Source: Sinorhizobium sojae CCBAU 05684 (GTDB lineage Bacteria; Pseudomonadota; Alphaproteobacteria; Rhizobiales; Rhizobiaceae). From it: 64,000 nt of DNA. The position numbers were made by a program, and so were the translations under genes. Shown piece after piece: positions 1 to 8,543 of the stretch; position 1 is the first letter of the stretch, and the number at the start of each line of letters is the position of its first letter. Location of the stretch: positions 62,001 through 126,000 of the forward strand of contig NZ_CP023068.1 in NCBI RefSeq assembly GCF_002288525.1. Reading direction: 5' to 3'. The notes under the pieces are model-generated. The model did no database searches, was not told the origin of the DNA, and saw only the letters and a program-made list of their open reading frames with translations.

Positions 1-281
1 CGGCCAAATTGCTCAAGGGATCGCACAGTCTTGCGATAATTCGCGCCGAACAGGTCCGGGGCCGCGCCCGCGGAGCTCGGAGGCGGCAGCCGCCGCTCGG
101 CGACAGCTGCCGAGATGGAGCCGAGCACATGCAGTGCGTCCGGATAGACCCAGTTCAGGAGCCCTCGAGCCATCATGACGTCGTCGTGATAGCCGCAGGC
201 AGAGCTTGCCGATGGCGACAGCGTTGCGGCCAGAAGCGATAGCGGTAGGAGCAGCCGGGAAATGCAAGCGCGTCTGTGCAT
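1..281 (-). CDS. Secreted hypothetical protein, C-terminus cut by window edge
   Basis: An open frame starts at an ATG at 281 and runs off the left edge after about 93 codons. The N-terminus (MHRRACISRLLLPLSLLAAT, then a small-residue stretch ending SSACGYHDD) looks like a Sec signal peptide cleaved near the SASSA/CG junction, so the product is probably exported. The visible mature part shows no motif I recognise. It begins 11 bases after the stop of the HupE/UreJ-like gene on the same strand, so it is probably the third gene of the operon that starts with the peptidyl-prolyl isomerase. A longer overlapping frame (13..411) covers the same DNA but lacks a signal peptide and is Arg/Ala-rich, so I take it as a shadow. 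The function is unknown. Confidence 0.6.
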   Translation of the reverse strand, partial: MHRRACISRLLLPLSLLAATLSPSASSACGYHDDVMMARGLLNWVYPDALHVLGSISAAVAERRLPPPSSAGAAPDLFGANYRKTVRSLEQFG

Positions 282-292
282 GGTCGCTTCCT

Positions 293-1294
293 CTAGAACA
301 TCGCCAGTCGCTGCACGGTCCAGAACATTGCAACGGAGCCGATTGCATAGGCGGGAACGCGGTACCCCCAGGTCGGGAGCGGCAGGGGAATACGGAGGAC
401 CGCAGCCGCAAGCGCCAGTACCGCTGCCACGAAGAGAAGCTGTCCGATCTCCACGCCGACGTTGAAGAACAGCAGCGCCAGCGGGACGTGTCCTGCGGGC
501 AGACCGGTCTCGCTCAGCGCACCCGCGAAACCGAAGCCGTGCAGCAGGCCGAAGCCGAAGGCCACGAGCCATGGCGCCCGCGCCGCCATGCCCTCACGCC
601 CCTGGTCCCGGTGGACGATCTCGGCAGCGACGAAGACGATGGAAAGTGCGATCACCGCCTCGACCGGGGCGAGCGGCACGTTCACGAGTCCGAGGGTCGC
701 CAGCGCGAGCGTGATGGAATGGGTGAGAGTGAAGGCAGTGATCGTCTTCACCAGCGATCCGATACCCTGCGTCAGCATCAGAAGTGCGAAGACGAAGAGC
801 AGGTGATCGATGCCGAAGAGGATGTGCTCGATTCCGAGCAGCAGGTAGAGGCCGGCCACGTTGAGGATGGTGTCCCGGGCAGGTATCGCCGCCGAGGGCG
901 CGTTCGGCGTCAGGCGTTGCGTCCAGGTGCTGCCGTCCGCATATTCGATGTGCGCGAGCACATCGGTCATCGTTGCGGCAAGACCGGCGATCGTCAGGGT
1001 CTGGCCGCGCAGGGCCGGGGCTTCGAGGTACCAGGTCTCGATTGCCGCACCCGAGAGGATGCGGACGGCCGGCAGCGACGGGCGGGTTTTGCCGGAGAAT
1101 TCGGGCTTCAGCGCGAGCCTCATGTCGCCGCGCATCGGCACCTTCCACAGAACGGCGAATGTGCCCGGCTCCTGCTCACGCAACTCGAGATAGGCGGGCC
1201 GGACCTCGTGCGCCAAAGCTGCCGCGGCGACGAGCAGCGGCAAGAGCAACGCAGTCGCCAGCGCCGCGACGCGGATCGTTGCCCACCGCCTCAT
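293..1294 (-). CDS. HupE/UreJ-family membrane protein
   Basis: The product is a 333-residue inner-membrane protein. It opens with a signal-like segment (MRRWATIRVAALATALLLPL) and the motif HEVRPAYLEL, typical of the larger HupE/UreJ_2-type proteins. A beta-rich extracytoplasmic domain fills about residues 30-150. The C-terminal half has six or so hydrophobic helices with the family signatures GIEHILFGIDHLLF and FGLLHGFGFAG, whose His and Asp residues suggest metal handling, perhaps nickel or cobalt. The frame extends upstream to 1531, but the ATG at 1294 gives the signal peptide and forms an ATGA overlap with the stop of the isomerase gene, so I chose it. The family is often called a hydrogenase or urease accessory protein, but no such enzyme is nearby, so the substrate is open. 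Confidence 0.85.
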   Translation of the reverse strand: MRRWATIRVAALATALLLPLLVAAAALAHEVRPAYLELREQEPGTFAVLWKVPMRGDMRLALKPEFSGKTRPSLPAVRILSGAAIETWYLEAPALRGQTLTIAGLAATMTDVLAHIEYADGSTWTQRLTPNAPSAAIPARDTILNVAGLYLLLGIEHILFGIDHLLFVFALLMLTQGIGSLVKTITAFTLTHSITLALATLGLVNVPLAPVEAVIALSIVFVAAEIVHRDQGREGMAARAPWLVAFGFGLLHGFGFAGALSETGLPAGHVPLALLFFNVGVEIGQLLFVAAVLALAAAVLRIPLPLPTWGYRVPAYAIGSVAMFWTVQRLAMF

Positions 1295-2160
1295 CGGATG
1301 CCCTCCTGCGACAGGCGACCGATGAATGGCTCGACACTTGCCGCTGCCACGATTTCGTATTTCTTCAACAACTCCGCGAAGTAACGTTCTTGGTAGCGGC
1401 GCCGCTCTTCGTCCTGCCATTGCGCGCGCACTTCGTCCTTGACTTCGGCGAAGGGCCTTAGTGCGGCGGGGGCGATCTCGGATACGTGGACGAGATGCTG
1501 TCCGAAGGCGGATTCGATCGGGCCGCTCCATTCCCCTTCCTTGAGTGCGACGACCTCTTGGGAAAAATCAGGGCCGAACTGTGCGGCGATGTCGCTTTGC
1601 CTACCGTCCTCCAGCCGTGCCTCGGCCAGCCATTGGTCGCCTTGTTCGAGGATTGCCGTTTGCGCAAGGCCGTTGGATGCGGCAAGCACGCGTCGCGCAT
1701 CGGCCGCCGCGTCCTGGCGATTCGAACCGCTGAAGAAGACGTGGACGAAAGACACCCGCGCCTCCTGACGGAACCGGTCCGGATGCGCATCATAGAACTG
1801 GTGCAGGTCGTCTTCGGTTGGCTCGGCGAGGCGCGCGGTATCCTCGATCAGGAATGTCACCTTCTGTGCCAGCCTGCGCCGGATGATCGTATCGTCCTCA
1901 CCGAGCCCCAAGGCGCGGGCCTCGTTGGCAAGCAGTTCTTCCTTGATCAGCTCCGCGATGAGACCGCGCAGTTCCTCCTCGGAGGGCGCGCGCCCCCATT
2001 GGCCGGTCCATGTCTCAGTGATCCAGCGCAGGTGCCCGTCGTCGAGCCGGATTTCCGGCCGGTCGCCTGTCCCGGCGTCGCTGTTGAGCCAGGCATGGGC
2101 GACAAACAGGGCGGCGCCCGCGATGGCGAAGTGGACGACGGGTTCCTTCAGCAGCTTCAT
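1291..2160 (-). CDS. Parvulin-type peptidyl-prolyl cis-trans isomerase, membrane anchored
   Basis: The protein has 289 residues, with an N-terminal hydrophobic anchor (about residues 8-25), a SurA/PpiC-like helical chaperone region (about 35-120) that includes the family-typical LIAELIKEELLANEARALGL, and a C-terminal parvulin-like domain (about 130-250) with QEARVSFVHVFFS and the stretch QHLVHVSEIAPA. It should act on the periplasmic face of the inner membrane, helping fold exported proteins. It is the first gene of a three-gene operon with the HupE/UreJ-like protein and a secreted protein. It may serve those partners specifically, which is inference. The parvulin fold looks degenerate, so catalytic activity is uncertain. 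Confidence 0.85.
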   Translation of the reverse strand: MKLLKEPVVHFAIAGAALFVAHAWLNSDAGTGDRPEIRLDDGHLRWITETWTGQWGRAPSEEELRGLIAELIKEELLANEARALGLGEDDTIIRRRLAQKVTFLIEDTARLAEPTEDDLHQFYDAHPDRFRQEARVSFVHVFFSGSNRQDAAADARRVLAASNGLAQTAILEQGDQWLAEARLEDGRQSDIAAQFGPDFSQEVVALKEGEWSGPIESAFGQHLVHVSEIAPAALRPFAEVKDEVRAQWQDEERRRYQERYFAELLKKYEIVAAASVEPFIGRLSQEGIR

Positions 2161-2333
2161 GATGAGCCATCCCGCTTGAGCATCTCGCAGTCAGGCGGAA
2201 TTGCCTGAAGTCGCACGATGCGGAAAATAAATCTGACCGGCGGTTCCATTTGTGATCGCCAGAAGCCAGGAGTCCTGGACCGAAAACAAACATCTGAGCA
2301 GATGAAGCGTGGGAGAGGGCACGCAAGTCTGCT

Positions 2334-2633
2334 TTAGTGCATCGGCGATCGCCGCATCGCGACGACATTTGCCCGCTCCAGCGCCTCGGCGATCTCCTCG
2401 GCAAGATCTACGACAATCTCCTCGTATTCCAGGCGCCGCGCCGCACGAAGGCTTTCCGGCAAGTGCTCGACCGCAGCGAGGGCCTCTTCGGCGGCTGCAA
2501 GATCGTCGCAGATGCAACGGAAATTCTCGTCCCGCGCAAGCAACGCTTCGATCTGGGGACCTCGCGTCGGAAAGCGGCAAGTGGCCGCTTGCAGTCCCCT
2601 TTTCCCTACAGTGCCGTCCGACCGCGCACCCAT
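2334..2633 (-). CDS. Small acidic helical hypothetical protein
   Basis: This 99-residue frame has a convincing acidic amphipathic middle (RGPQIEALLARDENFRCICD followed by a run of Ala/Glu helix). It resembles short uncharacterised proteins I recall from rhizobia, though no family name comes to mind. The first 20 or so residues are less protein-like, so translation may start further in, near the PTRGPQ segment. The only ATG is at 2633. It is predicted soluble and possibly coiled coil. It lies alone between the isomerase operon and the oppositely oriented DNA-binding/TPR gene. Confidence 0.6.
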   Translation of the reverse strand: MGARSDGTVGKRGLQAATCRFPTRGPQIEALLARDENFRCICDDLAAAEEALAAVEHLPESLRAARRLEYEEIVVDLAEEIAEALERANVVAMRRSPMH

Positions 2634-2775
2634 GTTCGAGTAGCCTTCGCAATGCTGAAAACTATTTCAGGGAGAGTATATTGCGCTAAGTCAATGCAGG
2701 GATGTAACTTACGTGGGCAAACAGGCGTATGCGGTAGGCAATGCACCTGCGGCGGCCTGTGAAGGGGGCGAGGCA

Positions 2776-4536
2776 ATGGTCCAGACCCGTTCTGTCCGAG
2801 TGGATCAGGCGGCAAAGCCGATGCCGCCGGAGCCGGAGATCCGCCTACAATTGCAGCGAATCCTGTCGAGCCTGGAATTTGACGTGCCGGAACGGGCGCG
2901 GAGGTTTCTCTCCTATGTCGTCGAGGAGGCCATCGCGGGCCGAGGGGATCGGATCAAGGCCTACTCGATTGCGGTGGCGGTTTTCGGCCGCGACTCCTCG
3001 TTCGACGCACAGACCGATCCCGTCGTTCGGATTGAAGCAGGGCGCATAAGACGGGCGCTCGAGCGCTATTACCTTGTTGCGGGACAAAGCGATCTGATCA
3101 CGATCGACATACCCAAAGGCGGATACGTTCCAGTCTTCAGCCGGAACGATGGCGGCGCGGAGCTGGACGGAAATGCAGAGCATGCTGCGGAAGAGCGCAG
3201 CGAGACTGGCGAGCGCCCGGTGACGCGCTGGCGGCCGATCCTTGTCGCCGCCGCCGGATTTCTTCTTCTCGGATCCATTCTTCTCTACGGCATCTCGCGA
3301 ACGGATCACGTGCCCAACGCGTCCTCGACCCTGGCGCAGACCGTGCCGGACGTGCCACGTCTGATCGTCCTGCCTTTCGAGGACTTGTCCGGAAGTGACA
3401 GCTCGGTGGCGAGGGGCCTGACCGACAAGGTCATCGAACAGATCTCGAAGTTCAAGGAAATCGTCGTCGTCGCGGGCGACCCGCCCGATGCGTCGAGCGA
3501 GACGCCGGCAGGCGCCGTAGTGCAGAATGCACGCTATGCGCTTTCAGGCGGCGTGCGGTTCGACGGTTACCGGCTGCGGCTGACTAGCCGCCTCGTCAAC
3601 CGCGGCGACGGATCGGTCCTGTGGGCCGAAAGCTACAATGAGAGCCTGAAGGTCCGTAGTCTTATCGAGCTCGAGACCAAGATAGCGCGCTCCGTGGCCA
3701 CGGCACTGGCGCAGCCCTACGGCGCCATATTCAGGGCGGATGCCTCGTCGGCGGCAAACATGCCGCCGGAAGATTGGGAAGCCTATCGATGCACTCTGGC
3801 CTATTATGGCTATCGCGCCAGCCTTAATCCGCAGACCCATGCCTCGGTTCAGGGCTGCCTCAAGCGGGCGGTAGAGAAATTCCCGGGCTATGCCACCGCC
3901 TGGGCGCTGCTTTCGCTGACCTACATCGATCAGCTCCGGTTCCGCTACCGCCTCGATGCTCCCGCTTCGCCGCCGGTCGATCTCGCCATCGCGGCTGCAA
4001 GGCGCGCCGTCGAACTCGATCCGCAGAACGTTCGCGGTCTTCAGGCGGAAATGCTTGCTTTTTTCCTGCGCGGCGACGTCGATACGGCGCTGAAGATCGG
4101 CGAGCGCGCACTGGCCATGAATCCGAACGACCCGGAACTGAGCGCGGAATATGGGCTTCGGCTAGCGCTGTCGGGCGAGTGGGGGCGCGGGTGTCACCTT
4201 GTCGCGGAAGCGGTCAGCAGGAACCCTGGGCCTCTCGGCTATTTCGAGGCATCGCTCGCGCTTTGCGCCTACATGCAACAGGACTATGCCGCCGCCGAGC
4301 AATGGATCAGGGCAGCCGATGTGCAGGCCAATCCGCTTTACCATTTCATCGCTGCCGCCATCCTCGGGCAACTTGTGAAGTCGGAGGAAGCGGCCAGGGA
4401 AAGAGAATGGATCGAGAAGAATGCACCGGGCATTCTCCAGAACATTCGCCAGGAGGTGGCGCTGCGCATCCACCGGCCGGAGGACCAGAGCCATTTCCTC
4501 GAAGGCTTGGCGAAGGCGGGTCTGGCGGTCCGGTAA
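2776..4536 (+). CDS. Membrane protein with N-terminal winged-helix-like domain, TolB-like domain and TPR repeats
   Basis: The product has 586 residues. Residues about 15-115 form a domain common in rhizobial signalling proteins (RRFLSYVVEEAIAGRGDRIK and the RIEAGRIRRALERYY segment), probably DNA binding or winged-helix like. A single transmembrane helix follows near residues 158-178. Next comes a FlgO/TolB-like region (RLIVLPFEDLSGSDSS, then DKVIEQISKFKEIVVVAGD) and a C-terminal TPR-rich half (AVELDPQNVRGLQAEML, ALAMNPNDPELSAEYGLRLA). The architecture parallels CadC-like one-component sensors and the non-catalytic part of rhizobial adenylate cyclases, but no cyclase domain is present. I chose ATG 2776, preceded by GGGGGCGAGG, over the GTG at 2713. 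It may control the secreted-protein operon beginning at 4668, which is inference. Confidence 0.8.
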   Translation: MVQTRSVRVDQAAKPMPPEPEIRLQLQRILSSLEFDVPERARRFLSYVVEEAIAGRGDRIKAYSIAVAVFGRDSSFDAQTDPVVRIEAGRIRRALERYYLVAGQSDLITIDIPKGGYVPVFSRNDGGAELDGNAEHAAEERSETGERPVTRWRPILVAAAGFLLLGSILLYGISRTDHVPNASSTLAQTVPDVPRLIVLPFEDLSGSDSSVARGLTDKVIEQISKFKEIVVVAGDPPDASSETPAGAVVQNARYALSGGVRFDGYRLRLTSRLVNRGDGSVLWAESYNESLKVRSLIELETKIARSVATALAQPYGAIFRADASSAANMPPEDWEAYRCTLAYYGYRASLNPQTHASVQGCLKRAVEKFPGYATAWALLSLTYIDQLRFRYRLDAPASPPVDLAIAAARRAVELDPQNVRGLQAEMLAFFLRGDVDTALKIGERALAMNPNDPELSAEYGLRLALSGEWGRGCHLVAEAVSRNPGPLGYFEASLALCAYMQQDYAAAEQWIRAADVQANPLYHFIAAAILGQLVKSEEAAREREWIEKNAPGILQNIRQEVALRIHRPEDQSHFLEGLAKAGLAVR

Positions 4537-4667
4537 ATCGCAGCCTTCCGCCCCCGGCGGATGCGCGAGTCGATAGACGTTACGCGATGTTACATGCGTC
4601 CAGCGCGCCGCCATAATAGAAGAAAGAATAGCCTGCGAGGGCAGTCCCAGAGGAAAGGGAGGCGTGC

Positions 4668-5483
4668 ATGAACAGTCTTCCGTCGCATGACACACCATGC
4701 AAGGTCCGGCGGATGAGGCGATGGGTCGCGTCATTGGCATTCCCGCTTGCCTTGTCGGTATCGTCGCCGGTGCTCGCTCAAGACGAAGAGGCGAAGAGAA
4801 TCCTGAAGGCGATGGCCGACTACGTCACGGCGCAGCAGCAGATCCAGTTGACCTATGACGTGGACATCGAGGTGATCACGCCGCATCTGGAAAAGCTGCA
4901 GTTCGCGTCCTCGGGCGATCTCAAGCTCGCCCGGCCCGACAAGTTGCAGGCAACGCGGAGCGGGGGCTACGCGCATGTCGAACTCTTTTTCGACGGAAAG
5001 ACCGCGACCGTCTACGGAGAGGACAGCAACGCCTTCGCGCAGGTGGAGATGCCGGGCTCGCTCGACCAGATGATCGATCGGCTGAGAGCCGAGCACCACA
5101 TCGAGATGCCCGGCGCGGACCTGCTTTTGTCCGACCTCTACGAGGAACTGGCCGCCGGTGTCATAGAGGCCAAGTATATCGGCCGCGGCGTCGTGGATGG
5201 CGTCGAGTGCGAGCACCTGGCGTTCCGCAATCGGGAAACCGACTGGCAGCTCTGGGTGGAACCCGGAACCGCGCCCATCCCGCGGAAATACGTCATCACC
5301 AGCAAGACGCTTGCGGCAGCGCCACAATACACCTTGCGGATCAAGTCATGGGATACGAAGACGCCGCTCGACGCCGGCGCTTTCGCCTTCGAGCCGCCTG
5401 AAGGCGCGAAATCCGTCGAATTCACGGCCCTGACCGGTATCGGCGAACTGCCGCCGCCCGCGGAAGCACCGAAGGAGCAATGA
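4668..5483 (+). CDS. DUF2092-family exported protein
   Basis: This is a 271-residue protein with a signal peptide after a short polar leader (MRRWVASLAFPLALSVSS, cleaved near VLAQ-DE). An internal ATG at 4713 could be the true start. The mature part matches the DUF2092 pattern: an initial helix (AKRILKAMADYVTAQQQIQL), then beta strands resembling LolA/LolB-type lipoprotein carriers, with FASSGDLKLARPDKLQATR and FDGKTATVYGED. GGAAAGGGAGG precedes ATG 4668. The stop overlaps the start of the next gene (ATGA), so the two are translationally coupled. It is a predicted periplasmic or outer-membrane-associated protein, and its ligand is unknown. Confidence 0.85.
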   Translation: MNSLPSHDTPCKVRRMRRWVASLAFPLALSVSSPVLAQDEEAKRILKAMADYVTAQQQIQLTYDVDIEVITPHLEKLQFASSGDLKLARPDKLQATRSGGYAHVELFFDGKTATVYGEDSNAFAQVEMPGSLDQMIDRLRAEHHIEMPGADLLLSDLYEELAAGVIEAKYIGRGVVDGVECEHLAFRNRETDWQLWVEPGTAPIPRKYVITSKTLAAAPQYTLRIKSWDTKTPLDAGAFAFEPPEGAKSVEFTALTGIGELPPPAEAPKEQ

Positions 5484-5767
5484 CCATGGACAGCGGTCGA
5501 ACAGCCATAATTGCGCTCGCTTTTCTGGGCGCCATCTTCAGCCTCTTCTGGAGCGGCGCCTTCATTCCAGAGCGGGCGGCCGATCTGATATCGCAAGCGG
5601 AGGCAAGGATCGGCAGGCCGGCAACGCCCGTAAGTTACGCAGGTGTTGCGCGTCGCACGACGCGGCGAGCCGTCTATGCCGGCGCCGCCGCTGCAACATA
5701 TTACGGTCCCGCATGCGTGGAAATTCGGGATGCCTACGGTAACGTCGTTGGTTACCGATGCCCCTGA
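5480..5767 (+). CDS. Small exported or membrane-anchored hypothetical protein
   Basis: The protein has 95 residues, with a hydrophobic N-terminal segment (about residues 8-26, IIALAFLGAIFSLFWSGAF), a short helix with Arg/Glu, then a C-terminal tail with Tyr-rich and Cys-containing stretches (YYGPACVEIRDAYGNVVGYRCP). The two cysteines near the end could form a disulphide in the periplasm. Translation may begin at the first ATG (5480) or at the ATG at 5486. It overlaps both neighbours, DUF2092 upstream and DUF900 downstream, so all three form one operon. The tail resembles those of small proteins often found beside DUF2092 genes, but I do not know a function. Confidence 0.75.
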   Translation: MTMDSGRTAIIALAFLGAIFSLFWSGAFIPERAADLISQAEARIGRPATPVSYAGVARRTTRRAVYAGAAAATYYGPACVEIRDAYGNVVGYRCP

Positions 5768-7053
5768 CGCGGCTTCGGATCAAGCGCCTGCCCGTCGCCC
5801 TCGGCCTTCTTGCAACCGTGCTGGCGGCATGCGCCAGCCGTCCGACCGGCGTGCTCGAACCCGTGGCGGCCTCGCCTTCGACCAGTCAGGTCGAGATGTT
5901 GGTTGCGACCACGCGGGGCCGGGCGGAGAGGCCCGGCGAAGTGTTCAGCGGCGAGCGCGCGCCGAGCCCGACCTTCGCCAACATTACGGTGTCGATCCCG
6001 CCTGAAAGTACCCGCAAGGAAGGCGAGGTCGCATGGCCGCGCCGCCTTCCGCCCAATCCGGCCACGGATTTCGCCACCCTCAAGGTGGAGGAAATCGACC
6101 GGCCGGCGGCCCAGAAATGGTTGAGCACATCGGTACGCAAGAGCCCGGATCGAAGCGTCCTCGTCTTCATCCACGGCTTCAACAATCATTTCGAGGACGC
6201 GGTCTTCCGGTTCGCGCAGATCGTCCACGATTCGGGCGCGCACAGTGCTCCGGTGCTGGCGACCTGGCCCTCGCGCGGCAGCCTGCTCGCCTATGGCTAT
6301 GATCGCGAAAGCACCAACTATACGCGCAACGAGGTGGAGAGGCTGTTCCAGTACCTGGCGCGCGATCCGCAGGTGAAGGACGTCTCGATCCTCGCCCATT
6401 CGATGGGCAACTGGCTGGCTCTCGAATCGCTTCGCCAGATGGCCATTCGCAATGGCAGGCTGCCCGCGAAGTTCAAGAATGTCATGCTGGCGGCGCCGGA
6501 CGTCGATGTGGACGTCTTTCGCTCGCAGATCGCGGACATGGGCAGGCAGCTCCCGCGCTTCACGCTTTTCGTCTCGCGCGACGATCGTGCGCTCGCTGTG
6601 TCCAGGCGGGTCTGGGGCAATGTCTCCCGGCTGGGGGCGATCGATCCGGAGCAGTCGCCCTACAAGGAGGAACTGGCCGCGAACAACATAGCGGTTATCG
6701 ACATGACCAAGGTCAAATCCGGCGACAGGCTGCACCATACCAAATTTGCAGAATCGCCGGAAATCGTCCAACTGATCGGCACCCGCCTCTCGGCCGGACA
6801 GGCATTGACCGACAGCCGGGTGGGCCTCGGCGATCACATCGTCGCGGCGACCGCCGGCGCAGCGCACATGGTCGGTACCGCGACCGCTCTGGCCGTTGCC
6901 GCTCCGATTGCCGTGGTCGACCAGAACACCAGGGAGAACTACGGGCACCATGTCGAAGCCCTGGCCGGGTCTTCCCGGCCGCCCATGCAAGGCACGACGG
7001 TTCCCGACTGCGGCAATCGCAACCAGGCTAGGACCGGAAGTTGCAGCCGGTGA
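5758..7053 (+). CDS. DUF900 alpha/beta-hydrolase lipoprotein
   Basis: The product has 431 residues. The N-terminus carries a lipoprotein signal (LPVALGLLATVLAACASRP), so it is probably anchored at Cys near residue 22. The DUF900 hydrolase domain follows: LVATTRGRAERPGEVFSGER, the oxyanion-region motif VLVFIHGFNNHFEDAVFRFA, and the nucleophile elbow ILAHSMGNWLALESL with Ser in AHSMG, a variant of GxSxG. A later Asp (APDVDVDVF) and His (LHHTKFAES) could complete the triad. The likely activity is a periplasmic esterase or lipase of unknown substrate. Its start lies inside the end of the small gene before it, showing tight coupling. The last 90 or so residues are Ala/Thr rich and variable. Confidence 0.87.
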   Translation: MPLTRLRIKRLPVALGLLATVLAACASRPTGVLEPVAASPSTSQVEMLVATTRGRAERPGEVFSGERAPSPTFANITVSIPPESTRKEGEVAWPRRLPPNPATDFATLKVEEIDRPAAQKWLSTSVRKSPDRSVLVFIHGFNNHFEDAVFRFAQIVHDSGAHSAPVLATWPSRGSLLAYGYDRESTNYTRNEVERLFQYLARDPQVKDVSILAHSMGNWLALESLRQMAIRNGRLPAKFKNVMLAAPDVDVDVFRSQIADMGRQLPRFTLFVSRDDRALAVSRRVWGNVSRLGAIDPEQSPYKEELAANNIAVIDMTKVKSGDRLHHTKFAESPEIVQLIGTRLSAGQALTDSRVGLGDHIVAATAGAAHMVGTATALAVAAPIAVVDQNTRENYGHHVEALAGSSRPPMQGTTVPDCGNRNQARTGSCSR

Positions 7054-7160
7054 AGAACTAACAAAGAGTGTCAGAAAGTGCTTGGTCGAACATCCGCGCC
7101 CGGTCATGATCCGTGCTGCCGGGGTGAATCAATCGGAGCAAACTTTTGCCGGGGGAAACG

Positions 7161-7952
7161 ATGAAATCTTGCCTCTTTCCAGCTTTGGCGGCTTTGGGAA
7201 GCCTACTTGCCGCCGGCAGTGCCGTGGCCGCGGACATCTACTCTCCGCTGACGCCGACGGCTCAGGAGACCACGACCGAGAGCGGCTGGACCTTCTCTTT
7301 CGCACCCTATTTCTGGGCGGCGGGGCTTACGGGAGACGTTGCAGCCTTCGGGTTGCCGGAGGCAGATGTCGACGCCAGCTTCAGCGATATCTTCGATCAC
7401 CTGGATTTCGGGGCGATGGCGATCGGCGAGGCCCGCTATGGCCCCTATAGCGTCTTCGGCGACGTGATGTATACGAAGATCTCCGGGCAGGCCGGCACGC
7501 CCAGGGGCATCCTCGCCACCGACGTCGAACTCTCGTCCGAGACATTCGCCGGCCTGCTTGGGGCCGGCTATTCGATCTTCGAAGACAGTTCCACGCGGCT
7601 TGATATCGTCGGCGGCCTGCGAGTCTGGCACGCGGAGACGGAGCTTTCCTTCAGCGGCGGCGTTCTCGACGGCGTCTCGCGAAGCGATGATGCGACCTGG
7701 GTGGACGGCCTAGCCGGTTTTCGCGGCACCTATTCGTTCACGCCGGAAATCTACCTGACCGGTTGGGGCCTCGTCGGTGCCGGCGGCGCCGATCTCGACT
7801 GGGACGTCGCCGCGGCGATCGGCTACCGCTTCAGCGACACCATCTCGGCCGTCGCCGGCTACCGCGCCCTGGGCGTCGACTACAGCAATGACGGCTTCGT
7901 CTTCGACGTCGTGCAACAGGGGCCGATCCTGGGGCTCGTCGTGCGGTTTTAG
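7161..7952 (+). CDS. Outer-membrane beta-barrel protein
   Basis: This is a 263-residue protein with a clear signal peptide (MKSCLFPALAALGSLLAAGS, cleaved after AVA-AD). The mature chain alternates aromatic and small residues in the manner of a beta barrel (WTFSFAPYFWAAGLTGDVA, YGPYSVFGDVMYTKISG, YFTPE-like turns) and ends in Phe (LGLVVRF), the usual outer-membrane insertion signal. I chose ATG 7161 after GGGGGAAACG rather than the upstream in-frame codon at 7146. The gene is separated from the DUF900 operon by 107 bases and probably has its own promoter. It is similar in style to rhizobial surface-antigen or porin-like proteins, and the role is not known. Confidence 0.85.
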   Translation: MKSCLFPALAALGSLLAAGSAVAADIYSPLTPTAQETTTESGWTFSFAPYFWAAGLTGDVAAFGLPEADVDASFSDIFDHLDFGAMAIGEARYGPYSVFGDVMYTKISGQAGTPRGILATDVELSSETFAGLLGAGYSIFEDSSTRLDIVGGLRVWHAETELSFSGGVLDGVSRSDDATWVDGLAGFRGTYSFTPEIYLTGWGLVGAGGADLDWDVAAAIGYRFSDTISAVAGYRALGVDYSNDGFVFDVVQQGPILGLVVRF

Positions 7953-8060
7953 AGCCGGGCCAATCGCTTGAGTTACTCGTCTGTCTCCTTAGATCGAGGT
8001 CGATTTCAGGAGATATGGAGTAGAGCCATAGCTGAGTCTGACCACAATCGTGAGGGCACT

Positions 8061-8513
8061 ATGGAGCCACCGCCAGTCGTCGACGATCTTGCGTCCATCG
8101 TTCAAACGTCCCTCGCGCCTGTCTTCCTTCTTGCCGGCACGGCGGGGTTCGTGAGCGTCTACGCGACTCGCCTCGGCAGGGTATCGGACCGGGTCAATGA
8201 GGTCGGGGACAACAACGAGCAGCGCGAGGCGAGGCGCCTGCAACTCGCTTATCTCCGGCGACGGACACTCGCCCTGGAGGTGGCAGTCGTGTTGGGCACC
8301 CTGGCTGCTGTATTCACCGGCTGCGCGATCTTGAACCTGCTCGCCGGTGCGCTCCGGCTCGGCTTCCGTGAGGAGAACCTCTTCTGGTTCTTCGGTGGAG
8401 CGATCCTCTCGCTCATTGGGTCGCTCATGGCGTTCCTGTTCGAAATGCTCGCCGCCGGGCGGAACATGTTGCGGCAGATGCGCATGGATCGAGCAGGCCT
8501 CGATCGAGAATGA
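8061..8513 (+). CDS. DUF2721 membrane protein
   Basis: The protein has 150 residues, with the DUF2721 layout: a hydrophobic helix near the N-terminus (LAPVFLLAGTAGFVSVYATR), a charged cytoplasmic loop with RLGRVSDRVNEVGD, then two further helices (VVLGTLAAVFTGCAILNLLA and the FWFFGGAILSLIGSLMAFL stretch). The in-frame region extends upstream to 7968, but the ATG at 8061 gives the usual family start (MEPPPVVDDLASIVQ), so I prefer it. It is an integral inner-membrane protein of unknown role. Its stop is 30 bases from the stop of the convergent molybdopterin subunit gene, and I see no strong terminator between them. Confidence 0.85.
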   Translation: MEPPPVVDDLASIVQTSLAPVFLLAGTAGFVSVYATRLGRVSDRVNEVGDNNEQREARRLQLAYLRRRTLALEVAVVLGTLAAVFTGCAILNLLAGALRLGFREENLFWFFGGAILSLIGSLMAFLFEMLAAGRNMLRQMRMDRAGLDRE

Positions 8514-8543
8514 CGGGCGAGGTGACGAGGGTCGACCGGTAGA

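Noticed and set aside
206-1384. Long plus-strand frame of 392 codons opposite the HupE/UreJ-like gene
   Set aside because: It is Arg/Gly/Glu-rich with no domain and lies antisense to a convincing gene. Such frames arise from third-position GC bias.
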